38,544 nucleotides of DNA from Bacteroidota bacterium (GTDB taxonomy: Bacteria > Bacteroidota > Bacteroidia > Bacteroidales > JAGONC01), in the NCBI GenBank assembly GCA_026391695.1, contig JAPLDP010000023.1:1-38544 (forward strand). Direction: 5' to 3'. Below are positions 16,507 through 26,688 of this stretch, one piece after another (position 1 is the first letter of the stretch; the number at the start of each line of letters is the position of its first letter). The notes beneath the pieces were generated by a model. That model searched no databases, was not told where the DNA came from, and saw only the letters and a program-made list of their open reading frames with translations. Both the position numbers and the translations under genes were made by a program.

Positions 16507-17293
16507 GGCCAATCTCCGGACGATAAGCCGAAAAGTATTTCATATACATTAAACCATTCTCAACATATTTCGGATCATAGGTCTTCGGCGGGCCGGCAAC
16601 CGGGTAGGTGTCGCCGGTATTATGTATATGAAAAGCGTCCTTGTAGCGTCCCTTCCGGATGTAATCACCATAGGTCATATCAATCCATTTCACACCCCAG
16701 TAGAGGGCATTTTCGCCACGCAGATCCTTTAATTATATGTCCAGTAAAATGCATTTATAGCCCATGATCTGGAAGGGTCCCCATGAGCGGGCCATGTTCT
16801 TCAGGGCTTCATCCGTGGCATCCTGCAAATGTGAATAAGTGATATTCTCAAACTTGTTAAGCTTCTTTTCCCTGACGTTTGACAGGTACCGGTAAATATG
16901 CTTTTCGTACCTTGGTTTCACATCTTTCTGACCCGAACATTCCAGGATGATCGGCGACTTCAGATATTCGGGAGAAAGATTAAACTGGGCTGCTAGTTTG
17001 TCAATGTCCGCTGCATAGTTATTGTGGGTTCGCATGACAACCGGAGGAACTACGGGTACGCCCCTTGAATCCCGTTTGTCGGTGAGATTATTATATGTTT
17101 GTCTGATAAAATCGGATGACGATACATAGAACTTAGGTTTCCATATCCATATAGCAATTAAACTCAAAACCAGAACGGTAAAAAAAAGCCTGATTTCATT
17201 TTTCCGGCTTTTTTTCCGGCCTGATCTCCGGCCTGCAGACCTGGCAGGCTTCCTCCTGGCCCTGGTTACCGGTTTCCTCCTGCGTTGCGCCAT
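16499..17293 (-). pseudogene. Membrane-anchored N-acetylmuramidase-like gene with an in-frame stop
   Basis: Residues 1-33 are an Arg/Lys-rich cytoplasmic tail, 34-52 a membrane anchor, and 90-186 the first part of a lysozyme-like domain (IILECSGQKD with candidate catalytic Glu118, then SWGPFQIMGYKC at 170-181). A TAA at 16733-16735 stops the frame. The same frame reopens at once with LKDLRGENALYWGVKWID and runs to a TGA at 16499, including HIHNTGDTYP and DPKYVENGLMYMKYF, which completes a peptidoglycan hydrolase-type fold. One nonsense change therefore splits an otherwise intact 264-codon gene. A sequencing error is the main alternative. Its 3' end overlaps the convergent TPR gene by 8 bp. 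Confidence 0.75.
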
Positions 17294-17644
17294 GCCTCAA
17301 TGATTTACATAATGCGGTAAAAATAAAAACTGTAGTTGATTTTGCTACTTGGCTAAGTAACCTTTATACCGGATGAAATTACACATTAATGAGGTTATAA
17401 TGTGGGTTTAAAAGAACTACTTGTTGACAATAAAACGTTAATATTCGTTTTAAATGAATAAATTTGCATTATTAAGAATGATATGTAATTTTTTTATATC
17501 TTACATAACTCAAGATTTATAAAGAAAATCTTATTTAAATCATCCTGAATCAGCAACCATGTGAAGGTTATGACGAATAATGTGACTTTAAAAATTACAT
17601 AAATTTTAATGATTACAATTTAAAATTTTCAATGTCGAATAACT
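17294..17644. other. AT-rich regulatory gap before the eight-gene block
   Basis: This 351-base divergent gap separates the muramidase-like gene (minus) from the giant adhesin gene (plus). A TAAATTTG -7 box is at 17459-17466. I see no conserved RNA motif or small gene. Confidence 0.45.
17459..17466 (+). promoter_or_regulatory. Putative -7 box for the eight-gene block
   Basis: TAAATTTG followed by C is a full TAnnTTTG match in the only long gap before the block. Transcription would start near 17473 with a 170-base leader. The -33 element is not clear. Confidence 0.35.
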
Positions 17645-20600
17645 ATGAAAAAATTCGTTTGGTACACTCTATCATTTTTATTGATTATAATTTTTACTAT
17701 TGATATTAAAGCTCAAGAAGGAACAGAAATACCGGGAGGTGATGTTTTTGGTCACTGGACAGCCGGCAATTCACCTTATTACATCCAAGGCAATATCACA
17801 CTTCCAACAGATAGCGCATTAATAATAGATCCGGGGGTAGAAGTCATTTTTCAAGGAAATTATTATCTGAATGTGTTTGGTTCTCTTCAGTCAATTGGTA
17901 CAAGTACGGATTCTATTATATTCATTGGCAAAAATCCGCTCACTTATTGGTATGGAATTTCATTTGATACCGAAAGTGCATTAAATCCAGATCAATCTGA
18001 TATCAGATTTTGTCGTTTTGAAAACGTTCACAACAGGCCTGGTAATACAAAATTTGGGGCTATTAAAGTTAATCAGCATATAATTGAAACAATTGAAAAC
18101 TGCACATTCCAGGAATGTGAGATGGCTATCACCCTCAGCACCAACTCTCCAGTCCACCTCATTCAGAACTGTTACTTTGATAATATAACTGGCTACTGGG
18201 CAGTAAATCTATCTACCAACCAGGTTGTAAATAGTTTCAATGTCCTGACTAACACATTTTCGTCTATATATCAAAATGCCATCATCATCGAAGATAACCG
18301 TGTCGCATTAATGACGGTTAACATTGAAAATAATGTTTTCGACAATAACGGTATAGAACAGTCCAACAGCAGCATTATTATTTCCGGTAATTATCTGATT
18401 GAAAATGTCCGTATTGTCCAGAATAGTTTTAACAATATCAATAAAGGTCATCCCGATGGTACAACAGTTTTAATTACTGAAAACAATGAAGATTTCACTT
18501 TAAATTTCTTGGATAATACCATTGAGAGTTGTGGAAATCCAGGTGCCTTATCCGGAGGAATTTATGTTGACAAGAGCTATGAGATACTTTTTTCATCCAA
18601 CGAATTCACCGGTAATCAAGGTTACAAGTCCGGAATGGCTTACATTAATTCGAACCGTTTTACCTCCGAAAATGACGTATTTACAAGTAATTCAAGCATC
18701 TTCGAACCTGATGATGATAAAAGCGGAAATGGTGGGGCCATCTTTTTTCAGAATGTCGGAGAAAATGGCCTGTTCAAGATCAGTGAAACCCAATTCAGTC
18801 ATAATAATGCTATTAAAAAGGGGGGATCTATATTTATCAATATACTCAATCAATTTGACTCAATAGAAATAAAAAATTCCTCCTTCATTGACGAATCATC
18901 CTCGCTTCATGGAGGTTGTCTGGCAGTTTCATTTAACGGTGATTTAAATTTTTCAGGATTTTATAATAACACCTTTACCGGTAACAGAGCTTCAGAATAT
19001 GGCGGGTGTATTTATTTCTACTCAGAAGGAATACATGACATCAGTGAATTTGAGTCGGTTAATAATACCGTGATGGGTAATCCGGATGTTACTGAAACAG
19101 AAAGCTATATTTATTATTCTGCATACAGATTGCCTGAAAACATCAGATTTTATAATGATACGATCACAGATATCAATTTCAATGAAACGATTGTCAATAA
19201 ATATAACCGGGTTATTCATTTTGAAGATCGCAGCGACCAGCAGAATGGTACTACCACGATTGAAATTAAAAATTCGGAGTATGCAAGGTGCAACCGGGGC
19301 ATTTTTTATTTTTTAGCTCGTCATGATATTCAGGATATCTTATTACAGCAATGCTCATTTGAGGAAATCCACACTAGCTCTCCCGGCGGTATCTTTGTAG
19401 ATGCAAACCATATTGGCGACATCAGAATACAGGCAGGTTCATACACTTCAATCATCAACAGCGAAAGTGATGGTGGAGTCATGTATTTTTCAAGCGCCAC
19501 CGATGTCGAAAGTCTTCAGGTCCTGCCATACAACACAATACCGGCTATATTCGACGTCTGTTCTGCCAGTTCCGTTGAGGATACAGGTAATGGAGGATGT
19601 ATTTATGTGAAAGCTGTAAATGGCACTGTTAACACTGTTGATATAAGAAGTGGGATATTTACAAACTGTTCCGCTGATAATGGAGGAGGGAGTTTTTATA
19701 TTACCGGGGGTAACAATATGACCGGTAAAATCCGGAATATCATTGTCCGGGATAATGAAGTCAGAGGTCTGGCTGACAAATTAGTATACGATGGACCCGG
19801 CGGTTTTATGTTTTATTATTCGCCGGCATCCGTCGACTCGATTGCTATCACTGGAAATGAAATGTTTGATTTGCCCATTGCGGGATCAGGAGGGGCATTT
19901 TATATTTCATCATACGATATTGGACCTGTATTCATCGAAGGTAATAGTTTCAATCATACATCAAATAATAATACCGGTGATGCGACAAATGGCGGGGCTT
20001 TGTGCATGATCAGTGAACAGGATATTGAAAGTATTACCCTATCGGTCGGTCAGCCGGGCATAAAAAATTACTTCAACTCATGTACCACTACTGGTTATGG
20101 GGGTTGCATATATGCAGAAGCAGGCGGACTGATAGGTGATATTTTTATAGATCAGGCAGTTTGTGAAGATTGCAGCTCAACTCTCGGCGGCGGTTGTTTT
20201 TATTTCACTTCCGGTGGCGCTTTTAAAAACGTACGTAATCAAAATCTGACCGTCACCAATAGCACTCTCAATGCCTTGAATGGGAATACACAAACCAGAG
20301 GATCCGGTGGATATCTCTATTATTTTTCTCCGTCGACATTAAATGCTCTGACTATCACTTCTAACCAGCTTAAAAATATCACGGCTGCCGGCCAGGGAGG
20401 TGCATTTTTTGTCTCCGTTGCTGATCTTGGACCAGTGACACTCCAATCTAATGATTTTACGAATATCGGAACACAAGGCAATACAGCAGCCGACGGAGGA
20501 GTAATATATCTGAGCAGTGGCCATGACATTACCGGTATTGAAATTATCCCTGATAACACGGCAGTCACCAATATATTCACTGAATGTTACAGTGCAGATA

Positions 20601-23600
20601 ATGGCGGATGCATTTATGCGAGGGCTGCCGGATTGATTGGACCTGTTATCCTTGCGGGTGCTATCTTCGATCAATCTCACGCTGGTATCAGAGGAGGCTC
20701 CTTGTTCCTTCAATCCGATAATGCTACCATGAGTTCACTTGCTCAAAGCCTGCACATCGAAGGTAATGTCATCACAGGCTCGGCATTACAAAATTCCTCT
20801 GAAAGTGAGGGCGGATTCCTGTACTATATTTCTTCCTACTTTTTGGAAACAATCACCCTGGCGTCGAACACTATTCAGAATATTTCCGCTGCGGGTGCCG
20901 GTGGCGCTTTTTACATCGCTGCTGATGGAATAGGGCCAGTGAAAATGAAATCTAATGATGTCCAGAATGTTAAAGCAATTAAACAGGGTCAGGGAGCTGA
21001 TGGAGGAATAATGTTTATTTCAAGCTCCAAAGATATTGCCGGAATTTATATCACTTCCTCATTGACAAGCGTAGCCAATATTTACAGGTCATGTCACAGC
21101 AGCGGCTCCGGAGGATGTATTTTTGCTTATGCACAGGGATTAATCGGTGATGTCATAGTTCAGAACAACAATATCACCAATTGTTATGCAGGTGACGGGG
21201 GAGGAAGTTTCTATCTGCACTCCGATCATACCTATCCCAGCACCATCACTCAGGGTTTAAATGTTTCAACCAATACAGTATCCGGTAATGGTTCACAATC
21301 CTTAACGCAAGGATCGGGTGGATTCCTGTATTATTCTTCACCGGCATATCTGGACTCCCTGATAATTCGTACGAACACCTTCCAGGATATATATGCCACG
21401 GAGGCCGGTGGTGCTTTGTACGTTGAGGTATCCGATATGGGTCCTCTAGTGGTGGAAGGTAATTCATTTCAGAATTTGAAATCTGAAAATGATAACGGCG
21501 GTGTGCTTTGCCTGATAAGTGCAAAAGACCTTACTGCAATGAAAATCATTTCATCTATTACAGGAGAAACCAATTACTTTAACACTTGTTCTGCCGGAGA
21601 ACAAGGTGGGTGTATATATGCTCATGCTGCAGGTCTTATTGGAGATGTCACTGTCACAAAAGCCCAATTCACCGACTGTTATGCTGCTACAGGTGGTGGA
21701 AGTGTCTTCCTGCAATCCGATTTTATCAATACAGCGATTGTCCAGCAAAATATCACTGTAAACAGCAATGATATTGCTGGAACATCCTTACAAAGTATAA
21801 CTGGCGGACCGGGAGGATTTATGTATTGTTCCACCCCTTCATTCGTCAGCCTACTGGAAATCAATGACAACAATACCCATGACCTCACCGTAAATGGCTC
21901 AGGAGGTGGATTTTATCTGACATCAGCCGGGATCGGAACGGCAACCATTCAAAATAATGTATTTAATCATCTAACCTGCACTGATGATGATATTTACGCC
22001 GACGGAGGAGCTATTTCAATATTTTCCAATGATGCTCTTATCGAGAATATAATATTTGCATCAAATGACCTGGAAGAAATCCATGGTTTCAATAATGGCG
22101 GCGCATTGAACATTTCAGGTAAAGGGATCCGGCATGGAGTTGTGGACAACAATACGTGGAAAAATATAACGGCTAAAAATTGTGGTGGAATGGGCTATAT
22201 AAAAAATAGTATCCGCGCCGGAACACTAAATATTGCAGGCAATTCTTTCGAAAACACGCAGTCATTTTCTGAAATACCCTTACAAGGAGGAGCTGTCTAT
22301 ATCTCGGGACTTGATACCCTTGCTTGCGTCGATAACAATTTCAACCACATGAAAAGCATTGATAAAGGCGGTTCTATATATATGGACACCACATTATACA
22401 CAGATTTCGACATGTGTCGTTTTCAAAACTGTTCATCTGATATAGGAGGAGCGGTATATGCTACCGGAAATAATGAAATGGAAACCCTAACCGCGAAAGG
22501 ATGCAGTTTCTACCAAAACATCTCAGGTACAAAAGGAGGAGGACTTTTCATTGCTCAATTTGACGATGTCATCATTGGCGAAGAATTAAGCGGTAATATT
22601 TTTTCAGCAAATCAAAATCTTAGCACAAATAACGTAAGCAAGGGAGGATCCATATATGCCACCCTCATCAACACTTTTACATTGACCTCGGCAGATGTTT
22701 ATGGCAATACTTCCAGCGACGGCGGAGGGATATATCTCGATCAAACAGAAACCATTGACCTCAACAGGAACGACTTTATGGGCAATATAGCACTTCACAA
22801 TGGTGGAGCAATTTATCTCAATAATGTTCGGACGGGTGATATCCGCATGAATGGTTTTCAATATTGCTCTTCAGCTAACAATGGCGGCGCGATTGATATT
22901 TCCAATAGCGCCGCTTATAATGACATAGTCAATGTTACCGACAATTACTTTTATAAAAACCAAACACGTGAAGGAGGTGCTATATTATCAAATTATGCAC
23001 TTGATATAAAACGGAACCTCTTCCGCGAAAACGCATGCTTCAATTTAGATCAATCAGGTGAATATTACGGTTCGGCTATTTATCTTTATGATAAGGGTAT
23101 CCAATCCATACTTTTCAACAGCATATTCGATAATAACCTCTCTGAAAATCCTGATGATGGTTCGGCCTATTTTCAGCAATCATCCCTCTCGGTACCTCAT
23201 GAGTTTTCTGTTCAAAATTGCACGTTCCTTAACAGCGGTGAAAATAAATCCGTTTTCTCTAAGCAAAATAAAATTAATATCGTCAACTCACTGTTTCAGA
23301 ATAGCTTAAAGTTAGATTACGAACCCGGATATTTCAACGAGCATGTCGAAGCTTTTTATTCCGACCTGGTTTTTGCAGATATATGGACCAACAACAATTT
23401 CGACAGTGTGGTGGTATTCCAGCCAAACTGCTATACGTTCGATTGTGACCAGCCTGTTGTTGACCAGGGTGATCCGTCATCTATCTACAATGACAATTAC
23501 CAGCCGATAGGATGCGGCACATTGCGCAATGATGTCGGTATGACCGGAGGACCTCATAATCCTGATGGATCTTCGGTCATCCTTTGTGAACCTAATGATA

Positions 23601-24799
23601 CTCTTTCAGTCAATGTACTCGCCATGCAGGATTGCGATGTATACACTTTTACATGTCCGGAACATCCCGAAAAATGGGATACCTATTTCTGGTTCTTACC
23701 TGATGATGAAATTTTAATTAGTGATACAAACCTGATTACTATGCCAATGGATATATCGCCCGGTAAGACTTACATTAAATTATTGGTCGAAGACACCAAT
23801 CAAATACCATCGCGCTTTGGCTTCGGTATAGGAGAGCTTAATGTTAAAAAACTCCGGATTCCAGCGCTCCAGGTGATCAATCAGACTCCCTCGGGTGATG
23901 ACTATTTTGTCAATTATATTCCATTTAGGTTCGAGATATCCGCCACTATACTGGATAAACCTGACAATTACTCCTATATTTGGGAGATTATCGAAATGAA
24001 TGGTGTAACATTAGATACTTCCGAATCAACTGAAACCAGTATTGCGATTATTGTCAATCATATTGATCCCGTAGCATCTGACTTGTTTTTTACAGTCCGG
24101 TATACCGGTACCGATACACACTGCAATATTGTGGAGCAAAAAATCCTCCAGGTTAATATCCTGACTGAATGCACCTTACCGGGCGTATCATTTTTTCCGC
24201 CCCCAGAACAGGACACAATATTTTTCTATTGCAGCGACTCACTGGTGATTCATTTCTTCCAGGGAATGATCCATCAGTCCGGTGCTGAAATCAATACCGG
24301 CAACATACAGAGCATATATACGCTGACTGACAATACAGCCGGAGAAATGCTCTGGGCAGATGAATACAATTTTTTTGAAATCGATCCCACAGGTATTATC
24401 CTCTATCCTGATACAGTAGATCTGTGTAATCGCAAAGGACATACTTTCACGCTTACACTCATTGGAGACCAGGTTATTACACAGGATTGCAAAATTAATA
24501 TGGAAGGTAATCCTTTTACACTCTTTGCTATCACTGATGTAGGTATCGACGAATATCCCACTGCCTTTGAAGTGTTCCCAAATCCTACAAATGATAAAGT
24601 CTTCATCCGCTCTTACATGTCTTTATCCCTTGACATCACCGTATATTCAGCATACGGTGAAAAAGTGATGACCATACAGAACCTGAATTCTAAGATTCTG
24701 GAGCTGGATTTTCACTCCTTACCGGGTGGGATTTATTTTATACATTTGTCCAACAGCAGCAATCAACAGGTCTCTTCATTCCGGATTGTGAAAGAATAA
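17645..24799 (+). CDS. Giant secreted beta-helix adhesin-like protein with T9SS sorting domain
   Basis: The 2384-residue product starts with a signal peptide (to about residue 24, IKAQE). Residues 40-1990 are a long series of short turns with GG-C/A-I/L-Y/F motifs (GGCIYA, GGAFYI, GGSFYL) and Asn-rich spacers, the pattern of right-handed parallel beta-helices such as polymorphic outer-membrane proteins. Between about residues 717 and 1400 the helix carries a higher-order repeat of 166-170 residues, five times. Ig-like segments follow, and the C-terminus (FEVFPNPTNDKVFI, YSAYGEKVMTI, GGIYFIHLSN) is a T9SS type A sorting domain. It should be displayed on the cell surface as an adhesin or scaffold. 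It heads the block; the next gene is 26 bp downstream. Confidence 0.88.
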   Translation: MKKFVWYTLSFLLIIIFTIDIKAQEGTEIPGGDVFGHWTAGNSPYYIQGNITLPTDSALIIDPGVEVIFQGNYYLNVFGSLQSIGTSTDSIIFIGKNPLTYWYGISFDTESALNPDQSDIRFCRFENVHNRPGNTKFGAIKVNQHIIETIENCTFQECEMAITLSTNSPVHLIQNCYFDNITGYWAVNLSTNQVVNSFNVLTNTFSSIYQNAIIIEDNRVALMTVNIENNVFDNNGIEQSNSSIIISGNYLIENVRIVQNSFNNINKGHPDGTTVLITENNEDFTLNFLDNTIESCGNPGALSGGIYVDKSYEILFSSNEFTGNQGYKSGMAYINSNRFTSENDVFTSNSSIFEPDDDKSGNGGAIFFQNVGENGLFKISETQFSHNNAIKKGGSIFINILNQFDSIEIKNSSFIDESSSLHGGCLAVSFNGDLNFSGFYNNTFTGNRASEYGGCIYFYSEGIHDISEFESVNNTVMGNPDVTETESYIYYSAYRLPENIRFYNDTITDINFNETIVNKYNRVIHFEDRSDQQNGTTTIEIKNSEYARCNRGIFYFLARHDIQDILLQQCSFEEIHTSSPGGIFVDANHIGDIRIQAGSYTSIINSESDGGVMYFSSATDVESLQVLPYNTIPAIFDVCSASSVEDTGNGGCIYVKAVNGTVNTVDIRSGIFTNCSADNGGGSFYITGGNNMTGKIRNIIVRDNEVRGLADKLVYDGPGGFMFYYSPASVDSIAITGNEMFDLPIAGSGGAFYISSYDIGPVFIEGNSFNHTSNNNTGDATNGGALCMISEQDIESITLSVGQPGIKNYFNSCTTTGYGGCIYAEAGGLIGDIFIDQAVCEDCSSTLGGGCFYFTSGGAFKNVRNQNLTVTNSTLNALNGNTQTRGSGGYLYYFSPSTLNALTITSNQLKNITAAGQGGAFFVSVADLGPVTLQSNDFTNIGTQGNTAADGGVIYLSSGHDITGIEIIPDNTAVTNIFTECYSADNGGCIYARAAGLIGPVILAGAIFDQSHAGIRGGSLFLQSDNATMSSLAQSLHIEGNVITGSALQNSSESEGGFLYYISSYFLETITLASNTIQNISAAGAGGAFYIAADGIGPVKMKSNDVQNVKAIKQGQGADGGIMFISSSKDIAGIYITSSLTSVANIYRSCHSSGSGGCIFAYAQGLIGDVIVQNNNITNCYAGDGGGSFYLHSDHTYPSTITQGLNVSTNTVSGNGSQSLTQGSGGFLYYSSPAYLDSLIIRTNTFQDIYATEAGGALYVEVSDMGPLVVEGNSFQNLKSENDNGGVLCLISAKDLTAMKIISSITGETNYFNTCSAGEQGGCIYAHAAGLIGDVTVTKAQFTDCYAATGGGSVFLQSDFINTAIVQQNITVNSNDIAGTSLQSITGGPGGFMYCSTPSFVSLLEINDNNTHDLTVNGSGGGFYLTSAGIGTATIQNNVFNHLTCTDDDIYADGGAISIFSNDALIENIIFASNDLEEIHGFNNGGALNISGKGIRHGVVDNNTWKNITAKNCGGMGYIKNSIRAGTLNIAGNSFENTQSFSEIPLQGGAVYISGLDTLACVDNNFNHMKSIDKGGSIYMDTTLYTDFDMCRFQNCSSDIGGAVYATGNNEMETLTAKGCSFYQNISGTKGGGLFIAQFDDVIIGEELSGNIFSANQNLSTNNVSKGGSIYATLINTFTLTSADVYGNTSSDGGGIYLDQTETIDLNRNDFMGNIALHNGGAIYLNNVRTGDIRMNGFQYCSSANNGGAIDISNSAAYNDIVNVTDNYFYKNQTREGGAILSNYALDIKRNLFRENACFNLDQSGEYYGSAIYLYDKGIQSILFNSIFDNNLSENPDDGSAYFQQSSLSVPHEFSVQNCTFLNSGENKSVFSKQNKINIVNSLFQNSLKLDYEPGYFNEHVEAFYSDLVFADIWTNNNFDSVVVFQPNCYTFDCDQPVVDQGDPSSIYNDNYQPIGCGTLRNDVGMTGGPHNPDGSSVILCEPNDTLSVNVLAMQDCDVYTFTCPEHPEKWDTYFWFLPDDEILISDTNLITMPMDISPGKTYIKLLVEDTNQIPSRFGFGIGELNVKKLRIPALQVINQTPSGDDYFVNYIPFRFEISATILDKPDNYSYIWEIIEMNGVTLDTSESTETSIAIIVNHIDPVASDLFFTVRYTGTDTHCNIVEQKILQVNILTECTLPGVSFFPPPEQDTIFFYCSDSLVIHFFQGMIHQSGAEINTGNIQSIYTLTDNTAGEMLWADEYNFFEIDPTGIILYPDTVDLCNRKGHTFTLTLIGDQVITQDCKINMEGNPFTLFAITDVGIDEYPTAFEVFPNPTNDKVFIRSYMSLSLDITVYSAYGEKVMTIQNLNSKILELDFHSLPGGIYFIHLSNSSNQQVSSFRIVKE
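19797..22310 (+). repeat. Five ~168-residue supra-repeats in the beta-helix
   Basis: A motif of the form GGF(M/L)YYxSPxxLxxLxIxxN recurs with its start near 19797, 20302, 20811, 21315 and 21813, spaced 498-509 bp. Each unit also contains GGAFYI, DMGPV-like and GGCIYAxAxGLIGDV segments in the same order. Copies are conserved in protein but clearly diverged in DNA, so this is an old repeat, unlike the FN3 gene. Confidence 0.75.
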
Positions 24800-24825
24800 A
24801 GTGTAAATTCATCATATTCAGTATT

Positions 24826-26688
24826 ATGATAAAAAAATATGCAAAATACTTTGCTCTACTGTATGTTATTTTAATCATGGATTATTTCCGTGTTGATAGT
24901 ATCGGAAATCCATTTGATCAATACATGCCACAACAATTTTTTCAATCAAAAATAGTCGAAGTCAGATTGGACATACCAAATGATACTATCATCGTCGATC
25001 CCTTTATGTCTGTTGTGAAACTTTATGTCTTTACAAACGACAAAGACACTATTTGGGGAACCCAAAATCCTTTTGCGGATAGTTTAATTCATTTCTCATT
25101 GAACAATACATACTTATGGAGTACAGGTGACATTACTGCTTACGATGATCCTAGTAATCGCTATGATTGCTATTCCTCAGGAAATTATTTCTTTGACGCT
25201 CCTTTGAACACCCTTTTCTTTCATGCCTCCTATATTGAAAATGCTATAACAATTGACACCATCATTACTATTCCTGTTCATTATGCCAAACCGTTAGTAA
25301 GTGTATTGTCTATAAATGATGTTGCTTATGATGACCAGACGCTTGTTGTCAACTCAAATACTGACGTAGATTTTGAAATCAACCTTAACCGGACATTAGA
25401 TTATCAAGATCCTGCCGGTTATGACAAGATCATCGCACTTGAAGCGCGTCACAACGGAGAAGGTGCAGCACCTTATACTCAGGTGTGGAATGACCCGCAG
25501 GGTGTCAGAGATTTTACAGTGACCATACCGCTATCTTCAATTGCAGCTGAACTCATCCCCGGATACAACATTTTTGAGTTTCGTGCCAGAGGAAAATGCG
25601 CTAATTCCGCTTTGAATGAATTTTCTGAGATCATCACTATAAAAATCTTTTATCTCGATTTTATGTGGAATGAGGAATTAAGCTCTCCGGTATGCCAGGA
25701 TAATACGGTTTATGAGTTGACCGGTATACCCGAAGGAGGCTACTTTTCAGGAGAAGGTGTCATTGCTTCGACCACATTGTATAATCCCTCGCTGGCTACA
25801 CCAGGTGTACATACCATCACTTATCATCTCCTCGTCGAGGGTGCGGAATATACCGTCGGTAAAGAATTAGAGCTCACGGCGCTCCCTGATTTTCAGCTCA
25901 CCGGCGACCGTGAAGTCTGCCTCAATGAATACGATGTCAGCTATATAATCAGTCCCGGTCCAGCCGGTTATGATCAGATTACATGGGATAACATCGAAGG
26001 TGGCAGGATACAGTCACTCAGCGGGGATCATTCCCAGGCTATTATTCATTGGCATGGACAAGGATCTTTAAGTGAAATGCTTCGTACCGGTAAAATAACC
26101 GTCAAAATGGAAAAAGACGGCTGCATGACGTCTAAGGAATTCCTTATCGATATTGGGAATACTAAAGCTCCCGATACCTCTTTCATGATGCTTTACAACC
26201 ATAATCTGTTACTTTGTTCCGACACCTCGGCAAACTATTTTTACTGGTATCAAAACGGTGAATTGCTTCAAACCACGCAGGTACCCTATTGCTTCCTGGG
26301 TGAATCTTTTGCACCTGCTGCCGGAGCTCAGTTTTATGTCATGACGGCTTTCGAACTCAATGATGCGGCCTGCCTCACACAATCAAATATTTATCTCTGG
26401 CCCGGCGATAAAAATATCGGATATACGCTAAATCAAAGTGACCTGGTGGTCTGCCCGAATCCCAATGATGGGAATTTTACCGTGATTATACCTGATATGG
26501 ATAAGAACGAATACTTTATCACTGTTTCCGATTTAACGGGTAAAGTCATCACTTCCATGTCACTCAATCCTGCAACGGGCCGAAAAGAGTGCATGATACA
26601 CGGCAATAACTGGCCTGCCGGTATCTATCTGTTACGACTGGAAGGATATGCAACTTCCTTGTATAAAAAAATCGTTATCAACAAATGA
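24826..26688 (+). CDS. Secreted protein with Ig-like regions and T9SS sorting domain
   Basis: The 620-residue product has an N-terminal hydrophobic segment (about 8-24) acting as signal or anchor. Most of the sequence is beta-rich and unassigned. Residues 360-440 (CLNEYDVSYIISPGPAGYDQ, TWDNIEGG) resemble PKD/Ig-like modules common in Bacteroidota surface proteins. The C-terminus has VVCPNPNDGNFTVIIP, VSDLTGKVIT and PAGIYLLRLEG, a T9SS type A sorting domain. It is probably exported and held at the surface beside the giant beta-helix protein. Its stop overlaps the next start (ATGA at 26685-26688), so the two are translationally coupled. Confidence 0.8.
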   Translation: MIKKYAKYFALLYVILIMDYFRVDSIGNPFDQYMPQQFFQSKIVEVRLDIPNDTIIVDPFMSVVKLYVFTNDKDTIWGTQNPFADSLIHFSLNNTYLWSTGDITAYDDPSNRYDCYSSGNYFFDAPLNTLFFHASYIENAITIDTIITIPVHYAKPLVSVLSINDVAYDDQTLVVNSNTDVDFEINLNRTLDYQDPAGYDKIIALEARHNGEGAAPYTQVWNDPQGVRDFTVTIPLSSIAAELIPGYNIFEFRARGKCANSALNEFSEIITIKIFYLDFMWNEELSSPVCQDNTVYELTGIPEGGYFSGEGVIASTTLYNPSLATPGVHTITYHLLVEGAEYTVGKELELTALPDFQLTGDREVCLNEYDVSYIISPGPAGYDQITWDNIEGGRIQSLSGDHSQAIIHWHGQGSLSEMLRTGKITVKMEKDGCMTSKEFLIDIGNTKAPDTSFMMLYNHNLLLCSDTSANYFYWYQNGELLQTTQVPYCFLGESFAPAAGAQFYVMTAFELNDAACLTQSNIYLWPGDKNIGYTLNQSDLVVCPNPNDGNFTVIIPDMDKNEYFITVSDLTGKVITSMSLNPATGRKECMIHGNNWPAGIYLLRLEGYATSLYKKIVINK

